Shown here in pieces: positions 21,817 to 34,234 of a stretch of DNA of 64,000 nucleotides. The notes beneath the pieces were generated by a model. It was not told where the DNA came from. It saw only the letters and a list, made by a program, of their open reading frames with translations, and did not search any database. The stretch is taken from positions 1,612,001-1,676,000 of the forward strand of contig JAPEUQ010000009.1 of NCBI GenBank assembly GCA_027946365.1, in the 5' to 3' direction. Origin of the DNA: Kalmusia sp. IMI 367209. Taxonomy: Eukaryota; Ascomycota; Dothideomycetes; Pleosporales; Didymosphaeriaceae. The position numbers were made by a program, and so were the translations under genes. Each line of letters opens with the position of its first letter. The first letter of the stretch is position 1.

Positions 21817-23751
21817 TTATCTTGGGTGCGCTGGGGCAACTGATTGCACCCTCGCTCCCTTTCCCCTCCGCCCCTCCAGCACAGCATCCCTCCACTCGAC
21901 AGCTTCCGCAACTGCCCTTCTCGGCTCCTTCTTCCGCGTCAAGAGGAACCCCTGAATCTCTGCAGGGCTGAATTTTCCTTCGGGAATGGCTTCAGCAAAC
22001 TCCTCCGCCATGCGCTCCAACTGATCCGGCTCCGCGATATCGAATACAGGCTCGCGAGCCAGCAGCTCGAGGAACTCCTCGTCCTCGCGAGTACTAGAAA
22101 GCTTCGTTGTTGCGAGTTTGTCTGACTTCGATGAAGATTTGGGAGGGGACGAGGATGAAGAGGGAGCTTTGTGATCACGTTCCGTCCAATACATGCGTTT
22201 GAAGATGTCGCGCGTTTGCGAGCGGGTGGCGAGCGTGAATTGTACTTGCAGGTCTACGCGGCCGGGCCGTATGAGTGCTGGATCGAGGTTCTCGGGGTGA
22301 TTGGTCGTCATGATGAGGACTCTTCCTTCATGCGACGCAGCCCCATCAATGGTGTTGAGCAGTCCGGAGAGTGATATTAGAGACTTGAGGCCTGACATCC
22401 CTCCCGAGAGCTTGCTCAATGCTTCAGGCTTCGGGACTTTGATGCCGTCTTCTGAGGGCGTGCCGTCGCTGCTACTAGCGTCCGAATCTATGGACAGAGG
22501 TGGTGGGTCGTCGGAGCGCCGGAGACCGGCGGAGTCGATATCTTCGAGGAGGACGATGCAGCGACGTGGGAGTGTGGTAAAGAGCTTGTTGAGGTCGGAT
22601 TCGGTGAGGCCGATTTCCATGAGTGAAATGCAATATATGTCGAGGCCAAAGATTCCAGCGAGTGCGAAAGAGAGTGAAGTCTTGCCGGTGCCAGGAGGGC
22701 CATGGAACAGGTAACCTCGGCGGTAAGGTATACCCCTTGCAGCGTACCATCGTGCGCTAGCGGGACTTGATGCGGAGGGACAAAGTCAGCTTACGGAATA
22801 GAAATGGGGGCAGGTACGTAGGTATCTCATCAAGCTGCTATCGTCCGGTGTCTGAAGTTTTCAAACATTCGCGATAGCCATCTGCTTAGACATACCCACG
22901 TTGTTGTATCCTGACATTACTCACTGGAGATATTCATTTATATCACTGACGATCATAGCTTTCTGCTCCTGGTCCAATGAGACGGTGCTTATCGGGCGTG
23001 ACGGTCGGCACGACTGCCTGTCCCATGCACAGTCTCTTCTCTCTTCCTTCGGTGCCGGCCGATACACACTGGTCATCTTGTGCTCCTTTGTCAGTGTCCA
23101 TCTCTTTACATTATTGAGTAATTCCTTGATCGGTTCCGTGCTCCTGCCCACGCAGCTAATCGACAGGAATTGCGTCTCCGAGTTGTTCCAGATAGAGCGA
23201 GGCTTCTCCTTTTTCGACCGCGCGAATGTGAAAATTCTGCCATCGTGCCAGAATTTGTCGCTGCCGTAGTTGGGCTCATACCGCGGTGGGATGTTACTCG
23301 CCCACTTCTCGTAGTTGAAGATTCCAGACTCGTCGAGAACGTCTTCGTCCTTTGCGTTCTGCTCCTCGTCGCTGTCCTCATAGGCACTCACCCACTTGGT
23401 CACAGCCACAAGGTCCCTGCTCACTCTTGTCATACGCTGCTCCGCGATCCACTCCATGAGCTGCCCGAACAGCTGATCATCGTCTTCAATATGCACCGAT
23501 GCCATGAAGTAGCCAGCGAAGAGGCCATACGCCCGATAGTAAACATACTGCGCACCCTTTCCCAGGCCGATGATCACAAGACATCCTGAGACGACGAGGC
23601 CGATGTCGAAGCCAAGGAGGCGGAAAATGATTTGAGAGAAGATGCCGTAGCCTGGTATGAGGGCGTCAAGCAAGGTCGAAGGAAGGCTAGGTAGGGTCGC
23701 ATTGGTCGAGTGGAAGTCAAACTTCAGATTTTGAAGTCTTGAGAAATCCAT
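21817..23751 (-). CDS. BCS1-like AAA ATPase
   Basis: Exons 23751-22925 and 22765-21817 join CA|T (donor GTGAGT, acceptor ATCAAG) and restore the family segment HPASARWY; total 591 aa. One or two hydrophobic segments lie at about residues 35-75 (FSQIIFRLLGFDIGLVVSGC). The BCS1_N region with MTSVYRP extends to about 275. The AAA module has Walker A GPPGTGKTS (298-306), Walker B CIVLLEDID (345-353), and sensor and arginine-finger segments (IMTTNHPENLDPALIRPGRVD). A Ser/Asp-rich insert of about 40 residues splits the AAA core, as in many fungal BCS1 paralogues. True Bcs1 translocates the Rieske protein in the mitochondrial inner membrane. This divergent copy may have another mitochondrial or ER role. 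Confidence 0.9.
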
Positions 23752-25157
23752 GCTGATTAGACTGGGCGCTTGGCTGTGCTGATTTGCTGCTTTTTACCGC
23801 GCAACTGGACGGGATCCCTTTAATGCGGGCAACCTGCTGGATAGAGACCGTACGGAATGGAAGCAGTAGAGAGACTCAAGTGGGTTTATGGAGCCGCAAC
23901 GAAAGAACGCTGTGGGCAAACCAAGTGCTTATATAGCAATTGTTTAACGTGCTACCTTCCCCCACAGACAGGAAAACCTTCCTCACGTCTTAGCATCGCC
24001 TCAAAACACACCGATTTATCGGATACTTCCGAATCCACTCCACAAACAAGGACTTTCCTAGTTTGCTCAAATATTCCATTGGCTGACATGCACACCCTTA
24101 GGGTCTTCAGCTTGGGGCTACTGAAGCATCGCAGGCAGCAGTAGCACCAATAGCGAAGGATGCTCTCAGCCAGCCAATGATGGCACATTCGCGTGGAATC
24201 TGACCTCGGCCACTACTCTACATCAGTAACACGCATGGATTGACAAACGGTGCTACCGCCCTCTAAAGTCCTCTAAAGGGCGAAGGTGTTAGGCAACAAG
24301 ACGCGTCAAAACCACCGTTTGCACCGTGCACGTGCAGTCCCTGCAGTGCGTTGAGTGCTGAAAAAACGAGGCAAACAGAAGCGTAGCAGACGTGGTGACA
24401 TAGCAGTGGTTGATTTGCGCATTCGGGCAGCGCGATGCGATGGCAAAGCGTTGTGGCTAGAGCTGAACTCAGCCACGCTCACCGAGGCAAACGCTGCGCT
24501 GGCACTAGGTGTGCAGCAATCAATTATAAGCGCTCTGTATACATAATCACACTAGACCGTCAGGTAAAAAAGCTAGTGTAATGTCTATGATAAGACTATG
24601 GGTCTTTTACTTTATATGCCTAATGCGTTGCCGCATCATCTACGATACAAGTATAGATATCTGGCCTATTTTGTTATTTGGGGTGGGGGCGGTAGAGTGA
24701 GTCTTCATGATACTACGTCACTTTACTTCTCACAAGCTTTGGCAAGTAAATATCAGGGTATCTTTATTTCATTTTCGTACAAGCAATGGTTTTCCAAGGC
24801 TCTTCTGTATGGTTTGTGTTGCCCTCCAACCCTCCCTTGAAAAGAGAAATCATCAACGCCGCCGGCACAGCCGTCAACGTGACTCAAAATTGCGATGCTG
24901 AAAGTTGCCCCCACCCCCTCCTGGGCCCACATGAATATGAATATAAAAGCACAAAAAACATGGTATACGATCCAACCAAAAACCCAAACCCAAACGTATT
25001 CACAGTGCACCCGAACTCTCACACCACCACTTTCTCCATGTACTTGAAGTGAGGTGCGAGTCCAAGCCGAAGACGTGATAAGTGATGCTGGAAAGAAAAA
25101 GTCTTTTCAACGCCGATGAAACATGCAAGCATGAAAATGCCCTCGGAAAGGGCACAT
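23752..25157. other. Intergenic, about 1.4 kb
   Basis: Promoter side of the BCS1-like gene (-) and 3' flank of the DUF1996 gene (-). Contains repeat copy B at 24527-24666. ORFs here are short and overlap; none is supported. Confidence 0.5.
24527..24666 (+). repeat. Diverged dispersed repeat, copy B
   Basis: Partner of the copy at 21562-21704. The best-kept blocks are AAGCGCT-TGTATA-ATAATCAC at the left end, GTGTAATGTC in the middle and ATACA...TATCT-GCCT at the right. It lies 3' of the DUF1996 gene. No flanking duplications or terminal inverted repeats were found by eye. Confidence 0.7.
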
Positions 25158-27146
25158 CTAGTAATGACGACCAAGCAGGCCGTGCTCGCGGTCCCGCCTG
25201 TGCATGTGGTGCGTGTGACGGCGGTGCTTGGGCAGGATGGGTGCAGAAGGCTGCTCAACGGCGAGAGTCTGTTCAGCGGGCGCGGGGCCAGACACGGTTA
25301 CTGTGACCTCGACCTGCTGAATGGCGACTTGGTAGACGGTACCGGCGCTGGTATAGATAGAGGTCGAGATGACATTGCCTTCGGGCTGGGGCACGACAGG
25401 AGTGTCGACCGGGGCTTGCGTAGGCACAGGTGCGGAGATGACGGGGGTCTCGGCAGGGACTTCGGGTACAGCTGAGCTGATGGGGGCAGCAGGCTCGGGT
25501 GTTGGCGTAGCAGGAGCTGGTTCAGGGCCATCAGCACCAAGAGACTCTTTGCCATCGAGCGCGACTGAAATTCCGCCGCCGAATTCATCGGTGACAGCGC
25601 TGACAGCCGTGGTGTAAGACAGCGTCGGCATGGTGGGTATGTCCTCGGATGCAATAGTGGTAGGAGCAGCGGTAGCAGATCCCGTCTCTCCAGGCTTCAG
25701 GAGACCAGTAGCATATTCAGGGCCATGTTGGACCGGCACATTACCGCAGAGGCCGTCGGCAGGACTAGCACAGTTGTCCGCGGCAAGCTCCTCTGGCATT
25801 TTGATCTCACACTTGGAGCCATCGTCCTCAGTTTGGAGTTCGAATACGGGGCAGTCGGATAGGAGACCGGAGGGATTGGTGCACTGTTGGATAGCGTTGC
25901 CGAGGATGTCTGTGGACCAGCCGTTCAAGAAATCGCCGTGGTAGCCGCAGCCGGTAGGGTCACCGTTGGCAAACATGAAGGTACCGGGCAAGCCCTTGAA
26001 CTCGTATGTTTGCCAGATGGTCTCGAAGAAGAGCGAGGGAATGCGCTTGTTGAAACCCTCAGGGCATTTACCACCGTTGACAAGATCAGGGTATGCGACA
26101 TGCGATTTGTGGTTGTCAGAGTCATTCTCACCGTTCCAGCATGAAGGGAAGAAGACTGTAATTCGTTAGCATTGGTCTTGCCTACAGTACTGGGCAAAAT
26201 CGAAGGACGTATTATGCGCTGGGTCACTCCGAGATATACATAATACACAGGTGGAAAAGCCCTCAAACTTTGTCCCTTGCTTGGGCATGCGACTGGTTCA
26301 CTTACTCTCAGCACGAATACCATCAACGCAGTTGTCATCTAGATACTGCTTGTCCGGAAGGAAATGACGGTACATGGACGGCTCAGGATCTTTAGCGTAG
26401 TTCAAGCAGTTCATTCCGATGGCCTTCTGGCCGAGAAGCAGTTGCGTCTTGTCGGAGTCAGCCCAAAGAGACTTCTCCGGGTCCGGCACAGGGCCAGTAA
26501 AGTTTCGCAAGTTCATATCACCGGCAAGCATGCGGAAGCCTTCCGGGAATGTCTCTATGGTCTCACCCTCGTTGGAGAAGAGGAGGTAGTATGCAAGCAT
26601 ACCACCGACTTGCCTGACGACTTGAGTAGTGCCGTTCTCATGCTGGAACATCATAGCTGGCGTCCTGAACGATGTTAACCGAGCTCTCAAGCTTGTTCAA
26701 GAAAAAAGTTAGCTCACCAGTACGCCGACTTGTCGTCAGTGGCTCGGCACGAGGTGCATTCCGAAGCCCTGAGATCTTCGTAGGTCGAGCTCATACCAAA
26801 GTCTGTTGCAAGGATCAGCACAACGGTTCGCAGTTATGAAACCTCAACTGCCTCAACCACAACTACCCCAAGTGCAAGAATGTAAACTCCTGAATGCGTT
26901 CGTCATAGCTCCCCACTTCCGACCCCATCGCATCTCTCTAGTGGGTCGCGAACGAAAATAAGTAGATAGGGTTCACTCACTCCCGCCTCCATGAATTGCA
27001 TGTGCATGCGAAGAAATCTTTCCTGGCGTGACAATGGGGTCCAGACGCGCAAGTCCAGAGCGCGAGTGGCACTCCATGCGCCAGAAAGCATCGGCGCTTC
27101 CCGACAAGATGGCGACGGCCGCGGAAAGGCTAGAGAAGGACTTCAT
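25158..27146 (-). CDS. Secreted DUF1996-family protein
   Basis: Four exons, 27146-26981, 26802-26718, 26664-26306 and 26155-25158, give 535 aa with phases kept at each junction. A signal peptide (residues 1-20, MKSFSSLSAAVAILSGSADA) precedes the DUF1996 core. The core has CHSRSGLARLDPIVTPG, HAHAIHGG, ECTSCRATDDKSAYWTP, AIGMNCLNY, EIFFPSCWNGEN, SHVAYPDLVNGGKCPEG and the YHGDFLNGWS end, all standard landmarks with conserved His, Cys and Trp. After about residue 345 the tail is Ala/Pro/Thr/Ser-rich, likely O-glycosylated, and ends in a His/Arg-rich segment. Family members are secreted or wall-linked with no proven activity. The split of short exons at the N-terminus is normal for the family. Confidence 0.92.
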
Positions 27147-29722
27147 GGTGAAGATGTGTCGCTACGTCTCGCGGAGAGATAATAATTGGATGCGCAATTG
27201 GATACTGCGAGGCGAAAAGTCGTTGCAGTGATTCCGATGGGCACTCGTAGTGAGCGTTCGAGTTCTGGCCAGTGGAACGAGCGATGCGACTGGCGTTAGG
27301 CGGTGGAAGCTCCCTGGATGGAAAGCGTGTGATTTGCGATTGTTTGTAACGATGCGGTTCGCGGTGGAAGTGGATTGGGTAATGGTTGGTCCAAAGCTCT
27401 AGCCTCCAGGACTCTTCTCTTCCGTCTCAAAAAAAGCGCAATTCTAGTGTTTACACGAAAAAGAGTGGATGCGTCCAGCAAGCCGGATAGCAGGTAAGGA
27501 ACGAAATGTAGCGTTTGGGCAAAAAGGAATGACTGTGTACCGCAAGGGCAGAACGAAGGGAGAGAGCGGAAGAGGAGAGGGAAAAGAAGGGAAAGATATC
27601 ACGATACCAAGTCCGATAGTGTTCTCCGGGCACCGGGGGGAGATGAAGGAATGCTCCGTTTTAAGAGGTGAAACCATGATGGGCTGGGGGCTGGGATGTG
27701 CACCCTAGAGGGCCAGGATCCCCGCGGGCTAGGGCGCAAACAGAGGGCTGAAACAGGGACGTAAGGGATCGCCTAGGGACCTGCGCCTGGAGAGCCATGC
27801 ACCATGCAGCCTTGCCCTGCATCCGTATTCCCTTCACTCTGGTTGCAGCAGCGCGAGGGTTTCTCTCTTCAGATCGGGCCCTCGCGATAGCACAAGACCA
27901 AGACTAGGCCTCTTCTCTTGACCACGACGTTGTGCACCGCAGGCCTCCAGGCCTCCAGGCCTCGCACCACGCGTCGCATCGGTGTCGCAAAAAGAGATCG
28001 CTGCGAGTTTCCCCCAGCCGGCAGGTATCCGCTGCGCATCCTCCGTGCGCCTGTGATCGTAATCTCCATGGCCCCAAAATATACATTTCTTCGTCGCGCG
28101 CTACATCACCGGCCCAGTTTTGCGGCTCATCGCAATCCAGCAGGCTGCTCTTGCGGCTCTGATCAGCCCGAGCCGCATCCGCGCTCGCCATGTCCGGCCA
28201 TTTGCTATACCATGCCCCGTGACTATCAGCCTCATGGTACAGGATGGGTTTGTAGCGCTCGGAAGGCGGTGACTTTGGGTCCAGTGCTTGCTCGGGTAGG
28301 GGTGCGTCTATCCCAAACGAAGCCAATGTACACACCCGTCGGCCCCCCTCCTCTTGGCTGCTCAGCCCAGCGAGCTGCCGCGTGCGCAGATAGACGAAAA
28401 AAAGCCCGTCGTCGGTGTAAGCGCCCAGTTTGTGCCCAATTTCCCTGCGTCGCGGAGCCTCGCCTATCAGTATCGATAAGACCGCCGTGCAGAAAGCTTG
28501 GTCTCGCCTGCTGCGGGCCAATGGCCGTCGTTTGGTACCTGAGGGCGTAGCGCCCTGGCCGGCTTCAACCTTGTTCGCATCCCCCTCTGTCCATGAGAAA
28601 CACCTCCAACTGACTTCCTCGACGAAGCAGAAGAACGAACATTCGCAAATTACGCGCGAGAAAACGGATCTCGTTTACTGTTTCGCGGCGGTGATGAGCC
28701 CAAGAACGCGACCGCGCCATACCAAGTCCGTAGCGCCTCGGTATACTTGCGCAGCAACACTTGGGAGCACAGCATTTCCCCCCGACCAGGAGAAATATAG
28801 GCCCACTCGGACAGTTCCGTCTTACACAAACTTGTTTCCTGCAACGAGATCCCCATCTTTGACTCAGCTCGTTACTCGCTTCGCGCTCGTAACACATAGA
28901 GGCGAACCTGTCTTACCCGACGCTATAGCAGCGCTTAGCACCACGAATCTCTCTTTGCAGGCAGCGTGAATTAGTACTACCGTGTGGCGAAGACTCTCGA
29001 CGTAAGACGGACACGATGCGTTCCTGGATATAGCGCTGCTTGTGTTTTCGTGTGCACTCCACGCTCAAGGCGTAATAGGATATCTGCAAAAGGTATCTGA
29101 ACATTCACCGCCGCCACAATAGGAAAGGTGTTCGATAGATATGTCAGGCACCCAGCCGGTGATTTTTGTAGGAACGCACGAAGGAACATAGATTGGCGTG
29201 TGGGAGAAAAGCCGCTACGGATACGTTCCTTCAAGCGTCCAAAATCGTTTCAGATTCGGCAAAGAGGTACCATGAGAATACCGTCACGCGAAAATCGAAT
29301 CTGGGAACCTTGATCCTTGACTGTCATCTAAACCGCGTGTAGAGCGACAAATTTCTAACCTTGTGTCTAGATCTAGCGCGATGAGGGGCTACCATGTTCC
29401 GTCGATAGTGCTGCCCCAGCTCCAGGCGCATGGTAATATACCAGGCTGGGTCGAATATCGTAATCTGAAGCACAACGCACTGTAACGGGATCCCAAAAAG
29501 ACTATCCTTGTGCTTTTCGCACCACAATGCAGACCCTGCATTTCTCCAATCACCTCTTCTCAATCATCCAACGGAGTACCTTTGGTCCATTTCCGAATAC
29601 CGCTAGCCATAACAGTCAGGACTTTTCCCACTTTTGCATTACATATTATGGGATAGTCCAGCGCATAATGCGTCCTTGCAAGTTTCGTCCTCGTACACTA
29701 AAGGTGAGTCGGGCTTGTTAAC
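27147..29722. other. Intergenic, about 2.6 kb
   Basis: The largest gap in the window. Overlapping open frames of about 205 codons on both strands at 27904-28550 lie in GC-rich sequence with no recognisable domain. A short triplicate of AGGCCTCC is near 27940. No gene is supported; part of this is the long upstream region of the DUF1996 gene. Confidence 0.45.
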
Positions 29723-31624
29723 TTAAGATGGCCCAGATGCCATTTGGGTCCAGCCTCCGTCGCTACGCCACGTACCGGCCTTGGTGTAATCGCCGCGTGC
29801 GCTACCATCCATATATGCGAAGCGGAAGTACTCTGGTACGTCGTCCAAGTGGCGAACCCAAGTAAATGACGTCTTGCCTGCATCTTCGTAACCGCGAAAG
29901 CGTTCCACATCGTTGACTAGTATGCTGATGCCATCGTAATGCTTCGCAAGCGGCAGGCCCCACTCGAAGGTGATGTTTGGCTTGAGATTGGTTCCGATGT
30001 TGTGGTGGATAATGGGTGCGGTGATGATCGGGAGAAGGGTTCCAAGCTGGCCGTCGCCCCGCAAATCTGCTGGTGTTTGCAGGATGCTGTCGAAGCCCCA
30101 GCGTGCGATGCCGTTGATGAATAACCCAACCAGTATGCCTTGGAATAGCAGACTTGGTCTTGTTTGCATCGAAGTTCCACCGACCAAAAGGAGCCCAAGA
30201 ATGTAGTGATGAATGCGAACATTCATGCGTGGGATAGCTACTAAAATCAATATGACGGCGACGTAGATTCCATAAATCGCAAGGTAGCGAGGGAGTCGGC
30301 CCTCCACTCTCAAGCACCAAGCCTGCCCAATCGCAATACAAAGCAGGGTGAGTACGATGATGATGAGTGCAGGAATAGCTCCAGGCTGCTGTTTGATGTC
30401 GTGAGGGGTAAGTCGCTCGATGGGAATTTTGTCGAAGGTGTAGTTGTTCAGTGCTCCTACCCAACAACCTCCTAACCAAAGAATAGTCTTCTCTATCTGC
30501 GCATCCAGGCCGAGCAGTGTTCTTCGGACGAAAAACTTATACACAGCGAACATGCAGAAACTAGCAGGCAAAAAACGTCCCAAGGCGATGCTAATGATGG
30601 AGTAGTAGTCGGTCAGATTTGGGGGATCGGAAGCGAGTGCAACGTGGAAGAAGATGCCTAGGAATACAGAGGGGAAGAAAACTGCTGGCGAAGTCGTGAA
30701 TAAAGACAGGAGGATGGTAAAGGTAAGCGAGACTCCAAGAAGTGGCCATCGTAAGTCGCGACATTTGGACGCAGTACCACTCAGGAAACCGAAAGACCGT
30801 GGAAAATATGAATCGAAGCCGATACTCTTGATGTGATTCCGATTGATACTGGGATAACTGACCTGCTCGCCGAGGAAAGATAGAACGCCACACCCGCCAG
30901 AACGATCATTGATGAAGCCAGCATGAATAGCTGCACCACACACGAATGAGTCGCTACGGTAATACGTGTTCTCAAGCGTCTCTTCCTCATCTGTTGGGCC
31001 GCCAATCACCAACGGTCTGTAATTGATTTCTTGATCCCCGACAGCATGTGGGTTCAAAACTTGGATTCGCTTGCAGTTTGCTGGACATCGAAAAGCCATG
31101 GTTTGATTGGCAAATGGCCGACATAGATCACCATTTAGACCACAGCCACTCCCGCTACGCCAAAGCCGGTCAGTACACCGGATGTTTACGGGCGAGCCAT
31201 AGCCTGGAATGTCGGCTGCAAACGCAGAACGATGCAGGACAAGTGAGAAGCTCAAAAACCAGGCAAAATAGAAGATTATCAACAGTATCACTTTGTGTTT
31301 GCGCTTCGGCACGTAGCGATCTAGCAATTGTAGAGGCGCACGCTGCACTTTAGGTAAGAGCGGGCGTATCCTCCATGGTCGCGGAGGTTGTGGACCTCTA
31401 ACCCAAACGACTGTAGCTCGCCATGCTCGATGTATCCGTGGTGGTATGTATTTACTTGCGTGGTGAGACTCTTGCAAAAAGTGCTCTTCGTCGGAAGCTT
31501 CGGAAGCATCTATGAGGGTCGCCTCGGCGGCAGCGGAATCGTCCGAGTACGCAAGGGTATTCTCGTCGTCGCGGTAGATCTGGGGAGGTGCGTCCTCGTC
31601 GTCTGCTTCATTTCCGAGCGGCAT
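29723..31624 (-). CDS. LCCL-domain multi-pass membrane protein
   Basis: One long exon encodes 633 aa from the first in-frame ATG (MPLGNEADDED). The frame stays open upstream to about 31806 with coding-like sequence (VAEPRSPVVNLSRPTSRHEL) but no ATG, so an upstream exon is likely. An acidic, Ser-rich N-terminal region precedes a first membrane helix (VILLIIFYFAWFLSFSLVLH). An extracytoplasmic LCCL domain follows (CTDRLWRSGSGCG, CPANCKRIQVL, VCGAAIHAGFINDRSGGCG). At least seven further hydrophobic helices then occupy the C-terminal half, ending in a short luminal or cytosolic tail (FAYMDGSARGDYTKAGTW). Fungal LCCL proteins are uncharacterised; transport or signalling at the plasma membrane is possible. 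Confidence 0.88.
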   Translation of the reverse strand: MPLGNEADDEDAPPQIYRDDENTLAYSDDSAAAEATLIDASEASDEEHFLQESHHASKYIPPRIHRAWRATVVWVRGPQPPRPWRIRPLLPKVQRAPLQLLDRYVPKRKHKVILLIIFYFAWFLSFSLVLHRSAFAADIPGYGSPVNIRCTDRLWRSGSGCGLNGDLCRPFANQTMAFRCPANCKRIQVLNPHAVGDQEINYRPLVIGGPTDEEETLENTYYRSDSFVCGAAIHAGFINDRSGGCGVLSFLGEQVSYPSINRNHIKSIGFDSYFPRSFGFLSGTASKCRDLRWPLLGVSLTFTILLSLFTTSPAVFFPSVFLGIFFHVALASDPPNLTDYYSIISIALGRFLPASFCMFAVYKFFVRRTLLGLDAQIEKTILWLGGCWVGALNNYTFDKIPIERLTPHDIKQQPGAIPALIIIVLTLLCIAIGQAWCLRVEGRLPRYLAIYGIYVAVILILVAIPRMNVRIHHYILGLLLVGGTSMQTRPSLLFQGILVGLFINGIARWGFDSILQTPADLRGDGQLGTLLPIITAPIIHHNIGTNLKPNITFEWGLPLAKHYDGISILVNDVERFRGYEDAGKTSFTWVRHLDDVPEYFRFAYMDGSARGDYTKAGTWRSDGGWTQMASGPS

Positions 31625-31809
31625 CTCGGCGATGCTATCGAGTTCGTGACGCGAGGTTGGCCGAGACAGGTTGACGACGGGACTGCGCGGCTCCGCAACT
31701 GAGAGCCGACGAGGTCTAGTAGGAATCGCGCCGTAGGGGGAAGAAAGGAACAGAGCTAAGAAGGGGGAGGGGGTATAAGGCAAGAAAATGCTTATGCAAC
31801 AATTAGGTA

Positions 31810-32321
31810 TCTATGGGAGCTAGATGAGCTGTAGGCGGTCGGGAAGAAGAGCTTATAGCTGCTGGCCCTGCATGACGCCGGTAGACAAGCGGCTGTGATC
31901 CACGGATGCCGTCACACGCTAGTCCTCAGCCCTACCATTCGCCCAGTGGACGGGGACGGTGACAGCCCCAGATAATTGAAGCTCCACGGGGTGTCGAGGT
32001 CACCCCGTCGCCGTCTTCCAAAAAGAAACAAAAACGTTGAAGACGACATTTATGCAAGATCGAGGTCATGCACAGATGGCTAGTTCCCGTGCCGTGTCTG
32101 GCAAGCAATTGGTCAACGCGTCATGGTCGCAAGAACGATTATTAAGCACAACGCCTTATCGTTATCGGCGGACGCTAAAGCTCCATGTACCATCGCCCCG
32201 GACGAACGAACCCACTTCTCCGTCTCTTCACTGTTTGGACTCGATTGCGGCTGCACATGCCGTGATATATACCTGTCCTTCAAAATCCTGAGATTGGTAC
32301 AGAGTCTTATTTCCAGGCATA
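31810..32321. other. Divergent promoter region
   Basis: Lies between the LCCL gene (-) and the aminotransferase (+). A 5' exon of the LCCL gene may be here. No independent coding signal was seen. Confidence 0.4.
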
Positions 32322-34234
32322 ATGTCGTATACATCAGACCCAGCCAGCTTCCCCGAGCCCGTCGACCTTTCCCACCATCTTTCCCGCAGCACTCGTAAGC
32401 GTGAAGCTTCACAGATCAAACGTTTCTACAAGTACTTTTCGATTCCCGGAATCTCCCAGCTTGCCGGAGGTATGCGCACTCCACCGCCGACCTAGGTACT
32501 TCGCGTTCGTTCAGGCTTACAACCCCGCTAGGTCTACCAAATGACAAGTACTTTCCTTATGACACTCTTGAAGCCAAGGTCGGTCGTACCAAACACGTTT
32601 CCCCAACTCCTTATTGACCAATTTTATAGGTTGCGCATCCAAATCGTTGGAAGCCTACACCTAACATACCCGTGGATCCACCGTCCAACGACCCTCCCAC
32701 CGCAGAGTTAGCGTCTACCTCCATTGCCACTGGCAAAGATGACCCACCTGCAGCACGTCTGGTGGTGCCCCATGACTCTGGCGTTCAGGACCCGCTACGC
32801 ATGATCGATCTGAAGTCAGCGCTGCAGTATGGCACAGCTCAGGGTTATCCGTCGCTGTATTCGTTCGTTCGCCAATTCACACGAGAGAATCTGCATCCGT
32901 TCGTACCATACAAGGGCGGGCCTGATGTGATCTTGACCTGCGGCTCCACAGACGGTTTCTCAAAGACCATCCAGGCCTTCTCGAACGAATGGGCAGAGGG
33001 TCATGACCCGATTGAAGAGCGACCTGGTCTGCTAGTGGAGCAGTATTGCTACATGAATGCGGTACAAACGGCGACACCGAGGGGCTTCAATATTGCGCCT
33101 GTGGCCATTGACGACGAGGGCATGGTCGCGAAAGGACCAGGAGGCCTTGAGGATGTGTTGGACAACTGGGATTTCTCGAGAGGCCGCCGTCCGCATTTGC
33201 TCTACACCGTCACCATCGGTCAGAACCCCACAAGCGGCACGCTTAGCGTCGCAAGACGGACGGAGATTTATGCGCTCTGCGTCAAGTACGATATCCTGAT
33301 CGTCGAGGATGACCCCTACTGGTACTTGCAATTCCCTTCCTCGTCACCCAGTGCAGCCGCTCCCAAGCCCAAGAAGTCTTCTGGATTTGAGTTTCTCGAC
33401 TCGCTCATTCCATCCTACTTATCTCTCGATTACCAGGGTCGCGTCATTCGCCTAGACACGTTCTCTAAAACCGTAGCTCCAGGCTGTCGTCTTGGATGGA
33501 TCACGGCCCAACCTGCCCTCATTGAGCGCATCCTTCGCGTCACTGAAACTAGCACCCAGCAACCATCCGGTTTCGTGCAATCAATGATTGCGGAGCTCCT
33601 CATGGGCCCGCAGAGTTCTACTGATCCCGGCAAAGGTGGAGCGGCTGACGGCAGCGGATGGAAAGTCGACGGCTGGGTACGCTGGCTCGAGGGTCTCCGT
33701 GGCAACTATGAGCGTAGGATGAATGCCATGTGCGACGTTCTTGACGCCAACAAACACGCTGTCAAAGCTGGACGCCGCAAATCTTTGACCGATGTCGCCG
33801 ATGACGAAGACGAATGGGCCGTTGTGGAGAAAACCAAAATCTTTGATTTCGTTCGCCCGCTCGGAGGCATGTTCATCTGGGTGCGCTTCGACTTCTCCTC
33901 GCACCCGCTTGTCAAACAAGTTCCCGCCTCGCGTCTCTCCCAGGCCTTGTGGGTGTTCTGGACGACCAAGCCCTACCTCGTCCTTGTCGCGCCAGGTAGC
34001 ATGTTTGCGCCGACTACGGATATCAGGGACTCTGATGCGTTCAACTGTGCGAGGCTGTGCTTTGCGGCGTGCCCCGTGGACGAGGTCAAGGATATTTCCA
34101 AGCGCTTTACAGATGGCGCACAGGCTTTTTGGCGGATCAAGAGCGTGGAGAAGATCAACAAATTGTTGGAGGAGGAAGAAGAGGCAGAAGGTAAGGTGGA
34201 TGCTGGAATGGCGCTGCTTCACGGCATGTGCTGA
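32322..34234 (+). CDS. Aromatic/aminoadipate-type PLP aminotransferase (Aro8-like)
   Basis: Exons 32322-32469, 32532-32578 and 32630-34234 give 599 aa. The two small introns (62 and 51 bp) restore LAGGLPNDKYFPYDTLEAKVAHP in pieces. This is a fold-type I class I aminotransferase of the Aro8/kynurenine-aminoadipate group. LPN is at the N-terminus, YGTAQGYPSL near residue 110, TCGSTDGFSK at about 157-166, the PLP-phosphate side TIGQNPTSGT near 258, and the Schiff-base lysine Lys345 in DTFSKTVAPGCRLGW. In yeast Aro8/Aro9 act in aromatic amino-acid and lysine metabolism in the cytosol. An inserted Ser/Ala/Pro-Lys loop and a long acidic end (EEEEEAEGK) are extra relative to bacterial relatives. Exact amino-acid preference is unknown. 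Confidence 0.93.

Noticed and set aside
27904..28550. Overlapping ORFs of about 205-210 codons on both strands
   Set aside because: GC-rich sequence keeps both frames open; neither protein shows a domain, and composition is erratic (many Cys, Arg, Trp in low-complexity order).
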